A DNA stretch of 32,076 bases from Pezicula radicicola (lineage: Eukaryota > Ascomycota > Leotiomycetes > Helotiales > Dermateaceae): assembly GCA_003008705.1 (NCBI GenBank), contig PDUO01000134.1:4472-36547 (forward strand). Direction: 5' to 3'. The notes under the pieces were generated by a model. The model searched no databases and was not told the origin of the DNA. It saw nothing but the letters and a program-made list of their open reading frames with translations. Within the stretch, counting starts at the first letter, position 1. Every line of letters begins with the position of its first letter. Shown in pieces: positions 21,478 to 32,076 of this stretch. Made by a program: the position numbers and the translations under genes.

Positions 21478-22594
21478 CTCAGTTATCTAATTTACGTAGT
21501 ATGACCGCAGGCTATAATAAATAAGTCTGCTCGATTGGTACAATGTATATATCTTGAATTTCGGATAATATTGAAGTATGCCAAGAGAGCGTTGAATTTG
21601 CTCTCGTCGAAATCGAGAACGAGAGGCATTAACATTTAATAATCGGTGCATCCACTACCATCTAAGAATCTAGAAATCGAGATATACTTCGGATGTTCAG
21701 TCAGTATGAACGTCTGACTAAAAGAGTGGGAGAATCAATACCAGGGGCGTAAGTCATTAATGGAGAATGATTAGCCTAGTTTAAGCCACATCTGAATTCA
21801 AGCTATCATCAACGCCCTGAGCAGGGCTGACGACAAGGAGGTTGCATTACTTTCGATGGATGGCATGTACTGTCCCTTCGGGATGATAGCACCAAAGGGA
21901 TTACTTGGCAGCGAACTACCCTCCCTTGTTTTCCTTCTAGGATTGTAAAAGCGATAGAGAGTGCTATGGATAGATTAAGATGAAAACTCTGTAATCGTTC
22001 GTGGTAAGCCGTAGTGATTCATAGAACTTCCAAGAGGATTTGTTTTTAGAAAGGGAAAACACTAAAGCAAGGCAAGCAAGGCAGAAATAGGGATATTATA
22101 GACGACTTACATCTCAAACCTTGTATTTTATTTTTGTATCAAAGTATCAATTTGTCTCTACCTTTTAGTCCAATTTATTTATCTTACAATTTAATATACC
22201 TTTAATACAACAATTAATACAGTAATCCATAAAATGCAGGCCTTAGCGAAAGCATGCGTCAACGCGCAGAAACGATCACGTCACTGCGATTATCGAATCC
22301 TCCAATGATTAGCACTATCTCAAGCAGCGAGTATAGCTTGTCTGGGCATTTTTCGGATTCATACCTACAATATGATGTATCACAATGTTAGCCGTTCGCC
22401 TCAGTTGAATGAGGTGATCTCCCACTCAATACACGCTGGATATTCTATTATATAACCTACTCTTCTTTCTCGGATCCTCCTATTCCTAAAAACCGCCCCT
22501 GCCTTCTCAAACAGACGCTCATCAGATTATCATAATTACAAAACCTTACCTCACACAGCAACAGATTCTCACTGTCGCCACATTTACTTCCGTG
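21478..22594. other. Intergenic region upstream of the MARVEL gene
   Basis: No gene recognised. The left part would have been the oleate hydratase promoter. The rest is increasingly AT-rich near 22100-22230, then returns to ordinary composition with a pyrimidine-rich stretch (about 22450-22510) before the MARVEL start. Confidence 0.45.
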
Positions 22595-23158
22595 ATGGGT
22601 ACTACATCTAAGATCTGCTCTGTGATCTTTTGCGCAGGCGAACTCTGTTCAGCTGCTATAGTCGTAGGCATTATAGGACGGTATCTATACTTTTTGGCAG
22701 TCACCGATACCCACGCGGGCTCTCGCATCATTTATACTGAAGTCATCGCTGGCATCAGCCTACTGTTTTCCATTGTCCTTTTTCTTCCGCTGAAATACAC
22801 CTTCTATTGCTTCCCTGTCGATTTTATCCTCTTTATACTCTGGATGGTTGCTTTTGGATTATTGTATAATATAACGTATCCCATAACTCCGCTGCTCAGA
22901 GAGTGTATTGGGCGTTTTATTCATATTAACGTGGAATTATAGCTCACTGCATCACACAGGTGCGATTCATATTGGTTCTGGAACTCCTGGGGATATTATT
23001 GGGGCAGGTATTGGTATACAGCCCCAGGCACTGTAGTTACACAATCTCTTGTTGGAAGAGCAGGGTGTGGACAATGGCGAGCTACTCTTGCCTTCAGTTT
23101 CATTGGGGGCTGGGTCTGGTGTGTCAGCGGGTGCCTGGTAAGTCGAGCCATGGTCTAA
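22595..23158 (+). CDS. Small MARVEL-domain-like membrane protein
   Basis: Two exons, 22595-22902 and 22960-23158, joined over a 57-nt intron (branch TATTAAC, acceptor CACAG), give 168 residues. Four hydrophobic segments are visible: about residues 8-32 (VIFCAGELCSAAIVVGIIGR), 48-66, 70-92 (FPVDFILFILWMVAFGLLY) and near the C-terminus (ATLAFSFIGGWVWCVSG). Between segments 3 and 4 the tyrosine/tryptophan-rich CDSYWFWNSWGYYWGRYW and the GCGQWRA motif match fungal MARVEL proteins, four-helix proteins associated with membrane apposition and vesicle traffic. The intron phase brings these motifs into frame, which supports the model. An alternative end exists: a possible 34-nt intron 23138-23171 would replace the last seven residues, but that is too short for a usual fungal intron. 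The gene is open while its neighbours on both sides are broken. Specific function unknown. Confidence 0.72.
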
Positions 23159-25409
23159 CATCTTAACACAGAAGAACTATACACTTACACAAGAGAACAG
23201 GGGATATATAAATGCATAATATATTTCGATAAGAGGCGGTCCCCCAACAGTGAGATAGGTACTGTTTCAGCGGCCACCAGAATTCAGCGCTGGCAGCATA
23301 AATCCAATCCGGAGACTGGTGGTATCAGTACGAAAGACGAATCGACCAATCTTCATCCAGGAAACAATAATTGATTGTGGAAGGGACTGGGATAATAGGA
23401 GTAATCGTTGTTTAACTAATTCACGGTAGTCTGTATCCTTTCCAGTTCGGTGGTGGCTTTAGGAAAAGAAAAGCTTATTAGTTGCTTATTAATTACAATT
23501 GAAAACCTTGTCCTAACACTTATCTGGCATCGCTCCCTCCTATGTCAAGAGTATTTTTGTCAAATACCTACCTCATACTGCCTAAATACCGCTTCAATGT
23601 TGCCACAAGGAACGACCAAGGCCACCGTGCGCTGATAATTTTGATCCGTAACCAAATTAGTGAAAAAAATATGATTTCTTATATTATTGCAGGTACACGT
23701 TAATATAACGAGTTTATTATACACAATTTTAATTCCTTTTATAGTGTTAGAGGGTGGCTTTTACGCTAGCCAAGTTTCGGCGGGGGAAGGTTGATTTTAG
23801 TACTATTAAGGGTATCCTTTATAAAATTTATTAAGTTAAATTTCTATATCCCTCGTTAGATACCCCTTTTATTCTATTTATATCACTCTATATAATCTTT
23901 AAATTAATTAATTACTATAGTATCTATACCTTAGGTTATATAGTTTTAATACTTTATATATATTTAATTATAAGATTAAATAAACTAAAACTTATAGATT
24001 TATTAATATATATAATTAAAGCTTTTATTATAATTATATTAATCTTATTAATAATAGAGTAAAATAAATATATTAAATCTTCTATAAATAATTATATAGA
24101 TAAATATAAAAGAATAAATATAAATAAACTTATTTAAATATATTTAATATAAAACTATAAAAATATTATAATAATATAATAGTATAGATATAAGTATAAT
24201 ATAATTTCTATTATATAAAGCTATAAAACAATAGAGTAATAATAACAGAGTAGGATACTATATAGGTTATTATATATACTAGTATAACAGGTTCTGTATA
24301 TACTTCATCCCTGTTCACTACACCAAGAGGCCTTAGCGTTAGCTGTGGTATAATGACTGAGGAGGTGGAAGGAAAGCTATATTTTCGGATACCTGATTTT
24401 GTCGGTTGGGCTTACCTTGCTTCGCTCGGCTGTCCAGCCACCATTTCCACCAACTTAAGCAGCCCTTGCTTATCAGGTTCTGAAGCTGTGTTGCTCTTGT
24501 TAGTATTACTTTGCGCTATACTTATCATAGTAAACTTAAGTTTGGAATATTTGAAAATTGGGAACAAAAACATTTCTATTGTTTATTGGAATTCTTACTG
24601 CTGTTCTACAGTAGTAAGAAGCAATATCATTCTGTCTTCTTAGCAAGACTTTGTGTCTATTCTTGGATAGTTAATGCCATGTTATACCATACAGGAATAA
24701 CACGGTCTCCATACTTATGGTGTAAGAATACAGTAACTTAAAGCGAGAACCCTAACTGAAATGGTAAGGTGGCGATTGTAGGCTGCCTATACAACTACGA
24801 CACACCAATTGAGAACGGGTAGTGTGAAATCTAGAGAGTAGAACGGAGGCAGATATGATAACATGTTTAATGCATATGATATATTATGGCTGCAAAAGAT
24901 AATTCATTGATATTGAAATCACATACAAAGACGGACATTAGTGTTCTATATTCACGCCCGACTTCGATGGCCGCCTTTTCTTACCGGAGGAACAGCGAAT
25001 TGCTTCTCAACTATGTCTCGGAAGTGGCAGCCAAACTGCCTATTGACTTTTCTTGACCCTGTAACTTGGCAAATAACTGAATTTTTAATTTATTGAAGAA
25101 TTATCACAGAAATTGATATAACGGCGATGACAACCCTCTATACCGAGCTACGTTCAAGAACAATTACATAGCCATCACAACTCTCACGGCACAACGATGA
25201 GAAATCTAGCTTTCTGCAAGTGTATATCAGGTCCTAGGAAAGGCCGAGATAAGCAGGAGAGGGAAACTGGGGGGTTGAAGACAACACAACATAGCCCAAG
25301 GTTAGTGAACAGGACTTCTCAAGTATATTCGACTCCTTCCTTAGAATTTTTCATCATGGAAATTTAATTATCTCTTATGATTCTTCACCTATTTTCTTAG
25401 CCCTAACCA
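23159..25409. other. Long gene-poor stretch with central AT-rich block
   Basis: No supported gene in more than 2 kb. Frames at 23450-23635 and 24353-24643 show no family motif. The second starts MTEEVEGKLYFRIPDFVGWA and has one hydrophobic stretch (SEAVLLLLVLLCAILIIVNL), but codon use and context do not support it. From about 24740 to 25409 I see nothing except the probable upstream region of the TOK1 pseudogene. Confidence 0.4.
23800..24240. repeat. Internal AT-rich, RIP-like block
   Basis: This block has the same composition as the window ends: very low GC, TpA-rich, almost no CpA or TpG, and no open frame. It looks like a short repeat relic mutated by RIP, sitting between the MARVEL gene and the TOK1 pseudogene. 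Confidence 0.65.
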
Positions 25410-27137
25410 GAAGATGAACTATTGACTATTGGACTATCTCCTCACAGCCTTTGGTGGTTTCCCTACCCTCTGATCACAGGCACTTTTGGACCAATAGCAT
25501 CAGCATTTAGTATATACACTCTCGCCGTACCTTGGAGAGCTTTGAAACCAAGAGATGAGACAGAAGAACTTGGAAGTTATATTGATAATCCGAAATGGCA
25601 AGGCTTCAATCTTTAGTTACTGTTTGGAGGGATTAGAAAAACTTAGCAAGGGTCCCATGAGCTAATTTCAACATAGGCTGACAGGTATTAATGCAGCACA
25701 GTTGGCTGTAGCATTTATATCAAACTTATACCTATTCCTAAATATAGCTGGGAGGGTTAGGCTCCCTATTGCGCAGTCTATTGTAGTCGTTGGATAGTAT
25801 ATTCTACATAGTTTGGGAGAGACGGTGAGGCTAACAGCAGAAATAGGTATATATCATCGATTTCACTGGTCGCCCTGACCATAACCTTGAAATCTACTCT
25901 ACTATCTAAGTATACTTTGACACAAGCGTATTACTATACTGTGTTTTCGGCTGTTCTTTACTTCTTTATTGCAACTATAATGGCGGTAACGGTCTTTGGT
26001 TTTTACAAGGGTCACTACGATAAGGAATTCAAGTTGACCGTCCGTCGCCGAAGTTTAATGATCCAAACTAGTGGCTTTCTGCTTTATCTTTTATTAGGAG
26101 CTACTGTTTATACACACGTTGAAGACTGGGAATACTTAGATTGTGTCTATTGGGCAGACTATACTATCCTAACAGTGGGAATCGGTGAATTCGCACCAAG
26201 TACTCATCTTGGTCGAAGCCTACTATTTCCATTTACAACCGGCGGAATTATCATCTTTGGTCTAGTAATCTACACCATCCAAAGTCTAGTTGTAGACCGA
26301 GGAAAATTGAAATTGGGAGCTACAATAGTGGAAAAGCTACGGTAGAGGGCCTTAAAGAAACTACAAAAGGAAGACAAAGGCGGAACCTTAACTCCGGTCG
26401 GTTCTAATCTTACTCGAACCATCTAGATGTCGGAGGCTCAATATTCTAGGCAAGAATTTGAGCTTATACACTAAATTCAAGATCGAGCCATCAGCCAACA
26501 CCACTGGACCTCACTCCTGATTTCTGCCTTCGCTTAGTTCGTGCTTTGGTTCATTAGTGTATCTATTTTCAAAGCTACCGAAAAAGCGTAGTCATGGTCA
26601 TATTTTGATTCATTATATTTTACTTTTACCTCTCTTCTTACTATCAGCTACAGCAACTTCTACCCAACATCCTCCCCTGGAAAAGCGTTTTTCGTCTTTT
26701 GGTCCCTTCTCGCCGTCCCCACCCTCACAGTCCTCATTTCAAACATAGGCGATACAATTGTGAGGAATATTAATAATGTACTCTTATGGATAGGGGATTT
26801 AACCATATTTACACCTAAAGGAGGTTTTAAAACTTCCTTCAAACGAGCAGCCTATAGAGTGACCAAAGCAACTAGGTTCAAAAGCAACACCCAGGAAACG
26901 GATTCCAGAATCCCAGACAACACAAGCCACCACGTCCAAACTTTCCCAGAGTCCGATCCGAAGCCTTCCGTAATTACCACACAGAGCTTATCTCCTGCAG
27001 CAGAAAGCGAAGTGAAGGAAGCTACACTCACTCGGGAAAGCAGAAAGAACCTCCTGTTTCTCTTGATAAAAGAAATCCGCACAGTAATAACACATACCAA
27101 AAGTTGTCTACCTAAAACATATACGTTCGATGAGTAG
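25410..27137 (+). pseudogene. TOK1: TOK1-type outward-rectifier K+ channel pseudogene
   Basis: TOK1 channels are fungal plasma-membrane K+ channels with eight membrane helices and two pore loops. Recognised in order: WWFPYPLITGTFGPIASAFS near 25450, AAQLAVAFISNLYLFLNIAG at about 25693, LTQAYYYTVFSAVLYFFIAT at 25920, first pore YWADYTILTVGIGEFAPSTH, HLGRSLLFPFTTGGIIIFGL, then second pore YFDSLYFTFTSLLT and FFVFWSLLAVPTLTVLISN. Premature stops: TAG 25795-25797 (where the family has Trp), then TAG 26343, TAG 26424, TAA 26472, TAG 26535 (also Trp in FAWF) and TAG 26589, followed by uninterrupted reading to TAG 27135-27137. From 25887 to 27137 everything is in one frame, with no indel. The second selectivity filter, TIGYGDFYP in the family, reads TISYSNFYP. 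The exon joins before 25830 are unclear and one donor seems lost. Confidence 0.88.
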
Positions 27138-28075
27138 GCTTGGTATATCAAGTTACTCAGCAAAGGCGAATCAGACTCCAGCTTGTACAGGGGACCACCT
27201 GGAATTACAGGCAGGGATAGAGCATCACTAGAAACTACTATAGCGGCTGGTAGGGGTAATGACAGACAAGAGGAGACAAGGGAAAACTAGAGCTGGATTG
27301 GAGATCAAAGCCCATTGATGGTAGATAAGGGGGAACCGGAATAGCTCTTGGAGAGGCTACTCAAGATGATGGAGAGAGAATTAAGGAATTTATGAAGGGA
27401 AGAGCTAAGGCACAAGGGTGATTTTTGATCAGACGAAACTATAAAAAGGGGTAGGATAAAGAGGTAAATATCAATCAGACTCTTAGCTTTAGCGTTTATA
27501 GTTGCCCTTCCTAATCCCAGCCCACCTTGCTTTCACCTGTTATAGTATTTCGGATCTTCATGCCGTATAGCTGTGTACTCCAAATCTAGCCCATGGGCGT
27601 GGGATCTCGGCCACCCCCTTCCAAGCCCATAAAGCAGTGTACAATCCGCTGGGTCAACTCGAAATGAGTATCGGACTACTCTTCATCCTCATTTTACTCA
27701 AACTCTTACCGTCGATAAACTACCACTTACCCCTCTCACTACTCGTTCACCTTTGGGATAGCCATTAACTACAATAACTTCATGATCATGGAATAAATAG
27801 GTGTATAATCCATCGCTTCAATCCAACCACTGTTTTCAACAAGGTCTAAAACTACTAACCTACGAATAATGACACTATACCCGCTACTAACCAATCAGTG
27901 ATTGAACGTCTTGATCTAAAACTCTAAACGCTGATCATCTAATTCCTCTATCTACTGTTAGGAATTATTATCTACGTCTGGGTTAGTGTATTAAAAAAAA
28001 TCGAGTCCAACAGAGGCAGACCCGGGCCTAACTAGTATAAGTCGGTGGCGGGAGGGCTAGCGCTGGGTTTTTCTC
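27138..28075. other. Gene-free stretch before the right AT-rich block
   Basis: No recognisable gene. Composition is normal up to about 28070, with many stops in all frames. The change to extremely AT-rich sequence is abrupt. Confidence 0.5.
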
Positions 28076-31000
28076 TATATAACTATAATAATAATAATAA
28101 TAATATAGGGCTACTACTAGGTTATTTTTTAAGAACTTAGTAGTAGGTCTTTTTTATATAGAAAAGTATAAGTAGATAGCTAGAATACTTAAACTATATT
28201 TAGTAAATCTATTATAATTATTAGATTTATTATATTTTAAGTTATTATTAAAATAATATAATCTTAACTATTATACTACTAGTATCTAAGCTTAAATACT
28301 AGATAGTAATTATATTCTACTTATATAAATTAAAGTAAAATATAAAATAAAGATTCTAAATACTAATATTTAGATATTAATCTTTATATATATATTTATT
28401 TCCTAGTTTTTATAACTTTTAAAACTTTATAAAGACTTATAATACTTTTATATATATTATAATTTACTTTATCTCTTATACTAGTATAGTTATTATATAA
28501 ATTATTAATTAAATAATCTAAATACTTATAAACTTAATAATATTTTATTAAGTTACTCTTATATATAATTTTATTTTATTTTTAATTTCCTTCTCTCTTT
28601 AAAACTATATAAGATAATATTCTATACTCTTATTTCTATTTTAAACCTTTTATTTCTAGTTTATAAATAAACTTATTTATAATAGTTATAAGTTTAATTA
28701 ATTATTAAAAGTTTTTATATTTATAAATTAAGTTTATTTAGTTTATTTAAGCTTTAGATTTAATTTATTATTTTTTTTAAAATTTACTTCTTTTTTATTA
28801 AAATATATTAAATAAAAAACTAAGCTTATCTCTATAATAATAAATAAATCTATTAAGAATAATATTTTTCTTATAAATTAATACTTATAACTAGAATAGT
28901 TTAATTAGTTTAAATAGTATACTTATATAAAATAAGTTTAGAATCTTATTAATCTAGATAGATTAAATACTCTAAATATTATAGATATAGAGTTTTTAAC
29001 TTTATTATTAATTTAATAACTCCTTAATAGAACTAATACTAAAAGATAAATAAACTTCTAATAATAAACTAATACTCTAGTAGTTATAAAAGACCTTATA
29101 CTAGTTATTTATAATACTAAATTTAAGAATATTATAAAAGAGTATTATTTAATTATAAAAGACTACTTTATTAAATAGATAAATTAAATCTAAAAGATAG
29201 TTTAATATTAGAAATTATAAGAGTAAATAAATTAAACTATTAACTATAAGCTTCTTAGACTATATACTAATAGATTTAAAAGAAGTATAACTAATATAAT
29301 AAGTATTTAATCTTTATATAATATATAAAGATCTCTTAGTTCTAATATTAGTTAAAAGGGGTAATATTAGATTAGTTAAATAAGATAAAGATACTATTAC
29401 TAAGTTAAAATATAATAAGTTACTAAGTTATTAAGTATATATAAAAATACTATATTTAAGTTAAGTATAAAGCTCCTATCTAAGAGAGAATAACTATCTA
29501 CTTATATAGAACCTTTATAAGTATAGATTATTAAAATCCTTTAGATTAATACTTTTTATAATTAATCTAACTAATCTAACTAATCTATTAGTCCTTATTA
29601 TATAATACTTATTATATAATCTCCTTATCTTATATATTACTTAGTTCTCTATACTAAGCCCCTTAGGGTCTATAACTAAGCCTTAAACTAAGAGTCTTAT
29701 TATATTTATAATATTATCCTCTATCTAGTTAGTATATCCTTATACTTAACTAATAACTATAGGACTTTATTAATAGATTATAATTCTATTCTTCTTTTTA
29801 TTATAACCCTCTTATAATTAAAGAAAACTAATAACTAATTAAAATTATATAAATATATTAAGACTTCTAGTATTAAGATATCTCTTTATTCTTATTATAT
29901 AGAAAATAGTATAAAATACCTTATAGTATATAATTCCTTATATTATTCTAAATATATTCTTACTAGTAGAAAGATAAAATATAATATCTATAATCCTTTA
30001 ATAAGTAACTAGATAGTACTTAAGTAAGAGAAGAAAAAGTTAATAAATTCCTAAAAGAAAGTCTAATATAAATAATAGATTCTCTTTAAGTAACTTATAA
30101 AATAATAAATAAAACTTCTTTATTTAAATAAATAAAGAGAATTCTTTTATATATATATAGTAGATATATTATATTATAGTTTAAAATTATTAGATAAGTT
30201 AGAAGTTATTAAAGAGTTAAAATAATAAAAAACTAAAAAGCTTTATCTTAAAACTATTCTCTAGTTCTTTATACCCTCTCTTTCTAATAACCTCCTTTCT
30301 AGTTTTATAAATCTAGTCTTAGTTATATCCTTATTAAACTTTAATCCCTTTAACCCTTTCTAGTTAAATCTAGGTTTTATTAATAGAACTCTTTAAACTT
30401 CTCTAAGTAATTAAGGTTTTCTATAGATTCTTATATATTATTTATTTTATTATACCCTTCTTATTTAATAAGATACTCTTACTAATCTTTTTTATTAGTT
30501 TTAATATTAATTATTTTTTCTATATTATATATATTTAGATTATTTTTAAATAAGAGTTTAATATTTATTACTATTAGTATATCTTCTTTTATTAGTTCTA
30601 ATAAGAATATATAAAATATAAGGTATAGTTAAGATTTCTTAGATAATTTAATATAATAATTAATTAATTTAATTCTCTCTAATATCTTAAATAGTTTTAA
30701 CTTTTTAAAATTAAGTTTTATACTTAGTTATATTATTTTAATATTTTTTCTTAATAAGTATATTTTATCCCTTCTCTCTAGTAGAGGTTTTATACTATAC
30801 TTATTATTTATATATTTTATTATTCTTAAATTATAGAATTTAATTTCCTTAACTAGATACTAGTATAATTTCTATAGATTACTTATTATAATTATAGTTT
30901 ATTAAACTTTTATTTTATCTAGTTATAGTTATTAATATACTTCTAGTTAAAATCTATAATTTATAAAGAATAGTAATATTCTAATAAACTTACTCTTAGT

Positions 31001-32076
31001 ACTATTATATATAAATTATATTAATAGTAATAATTCTATCTAGTTATTTTATTATTAATTAATATAACTATATAAGTATTATTCTAATATTTAATTTAAA
31101 TATTCTATTTATCTATTTATCTATAGATAAAATACTATAGAGAGCTTATAGTTTATTCTTAATTATATTATAAGTAATATCTAGAATTTTAATATAAAGA
31201 GTTTATCTTTATCTAATATAATCTCTTCTAATAATTTATATTAGTTTATAATAACTCTTAGAAATATATATACTAATTCTTTAGTATTATTACTTTCTTT
31301 ATATANTATAAAGTATTTATATTTAATTAATTTATTTATAATTATTTAAATAAAGTTATAAATAATCTTTATTATTAGTTCTTTAGAAAGTAATAATTTA
31401 ATAATAAAGTTAAATATAATTAATTCTTATACTCTTTCTAAAACTAGTAGTAATTATAATAGTTTATATAATAAGTATTTATTAGTTTTACTTTTATTAT
31501 ATAGATTATACTCTATAATTACTTACTTTATTTATTTCTTTATATTTAGAAAATAATAATCTTATATTATTTAATTAAGGGTTTTATTAATTCCTTAATA
31601 TTTATAAACTAGTAATAAATATTATTCTTATATAAATTCTCTTTATACCCTTACTAGTATATAAACTAATCCCTTGAATTATAATAATTCTATTTAATTA
31701 TTTAAAAACTTTATTATTAGTTCTTTAATAATTCTAGAGGTATATTTATTTATATTATATATTTATTTAATTTTATTCTCTAAATCCTTATCTTTTATTA
31801 TAGATATTATAACTAAGAGTTTATAATTATATTCTAAATTTTCTTTATTTTATTTAAGTATTACTTTTAGTCTTTTTATTAATTTTCTTATATAATCTTA
31901 TTATTTACTTAAAGTATTAACTCTTATATTCTTAGATTCTTTTTTATATAAGATAATAAAGTTATATACTAATAGCTTCTTAGATTATCTAACTTATCTT
32001 CTATTAAGAATNTTTATTATTATAAATAATATAAGATTCTTATAGTTTATCTATATTTAAACTAAATAATTAAACT
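28076..32076. repeat. AT-rich, RIP-like block (right edge), 4 kb
   Basis: Four kilobases of A/T-dominated sequence in which CpA, TpG and CpG are almost absent (a rare TG occurs near 31675). A short TAA microsatellite lies at about 28085-28107. Two undetermined bases (N) are at 31306 and 32012, probably marking weak assembly. No open frame of note. Its length and uniformity suggest one or more transposons mutated to saturation by RIP; identity is lost to the eye. Confidence 0.85.

Noticed and set aside
23138..23171. A second, 34-nt intron in the MARVEL gene
   Set aside because: Too short for typical fungal introns; reading through gives a stop seven codons later at the usual protein end.
24353..24643. 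A 96-residue hydrophobic open frame
   Set aside because: No family motif, no splice support, and it lies next to an AT-rich relic with overlapping frames. Probably chance.
28085..28107. The TAA run as a CRISPR-like or satellite array
   Set aside because: It is a short microsatellite inside AT-rich sequence, with no spacers.

Overview
This window comes from a filamentous ascomycete fungus. Genes carry short 45-60 nt introns with GT/AG ends and CTAAC-type branch points. The products are typical of ascomycetes: a GPI-type phospholipase B, a PDR-type ABC transporter, Rtg2, Nma111, a vacuolar Ca2+/H+ exchanger, a TOK1 potassium channel, oleate hydratase and a MARVEL protein. The ends (1-1015 and about 28076-32076) and a smaller block (about 23800-24240) are extremely AT-rich and almost devoid of CpA and TpG. 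That is the footprint expected of repeat-induced point mutation (RIP). The species cannot be named from the sequence.

Layout: AT-rich block; a 60-bp-arm inverted repeat (1297-1517); non-coding decayed sequence to 3199; intact phospholipase B (3200-5241, +); a broken Nma111 (5338-6950, +); the last 147 codons of an ABC transporter (6959-7402, -); the last third of Rtg2 (7403-8116, +); an intact NmrA/isoflavone-reductase-like gene (8619-9587, -); the first 1347 codons of the same ABC transporter (10535-15163, +); the first two thirds of the same Rtg2 (15164 to about 16332, -); a damaged Ca2+/H+ exchanger (17560-18979, +); an oleate hydratase pseudogene (19745-21477, -); a small MARVEL-type membrane protein (22595-23158, +); a TOK1 pseudogene with at least six premature stops (25410-27137, +); and the right AT-rich block.

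The central observation is a clean paracentric inversion of 7761 bp (7403-15163). Both ends fall inside coding sequence, one in the ABC transporter and one in RTG2. Re-inverting the segment joins 15163 to 7402 in frame, giving a 1494-codon PDR transporter. It also joins 15164 to 7403 in frame, giving Rtg2. No base is gained or lost, and only a 2-bp GT is shared at the junctions. One event therefore broke two otherwise nearly intact genes, which argues that it is recent (or an assembly error, which must be excluded).

The second theme is a gene graveyard. Four further conserved fungal genes are decayed. All 14 premature stops I located in Nma111, the exchanger, oleate hydratase and TOK1 are TAG or TAA, never TGA. 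This pattern fits C-to-T and G-to-A change in RIP-like contexts leaking from the flanking AT-rich blocks. Phospholipase B, the NmrA-like gene and the MARVEL gene remain open. I found no CRISPR array, rRNA, convincing intact tRNA or intact transposon.
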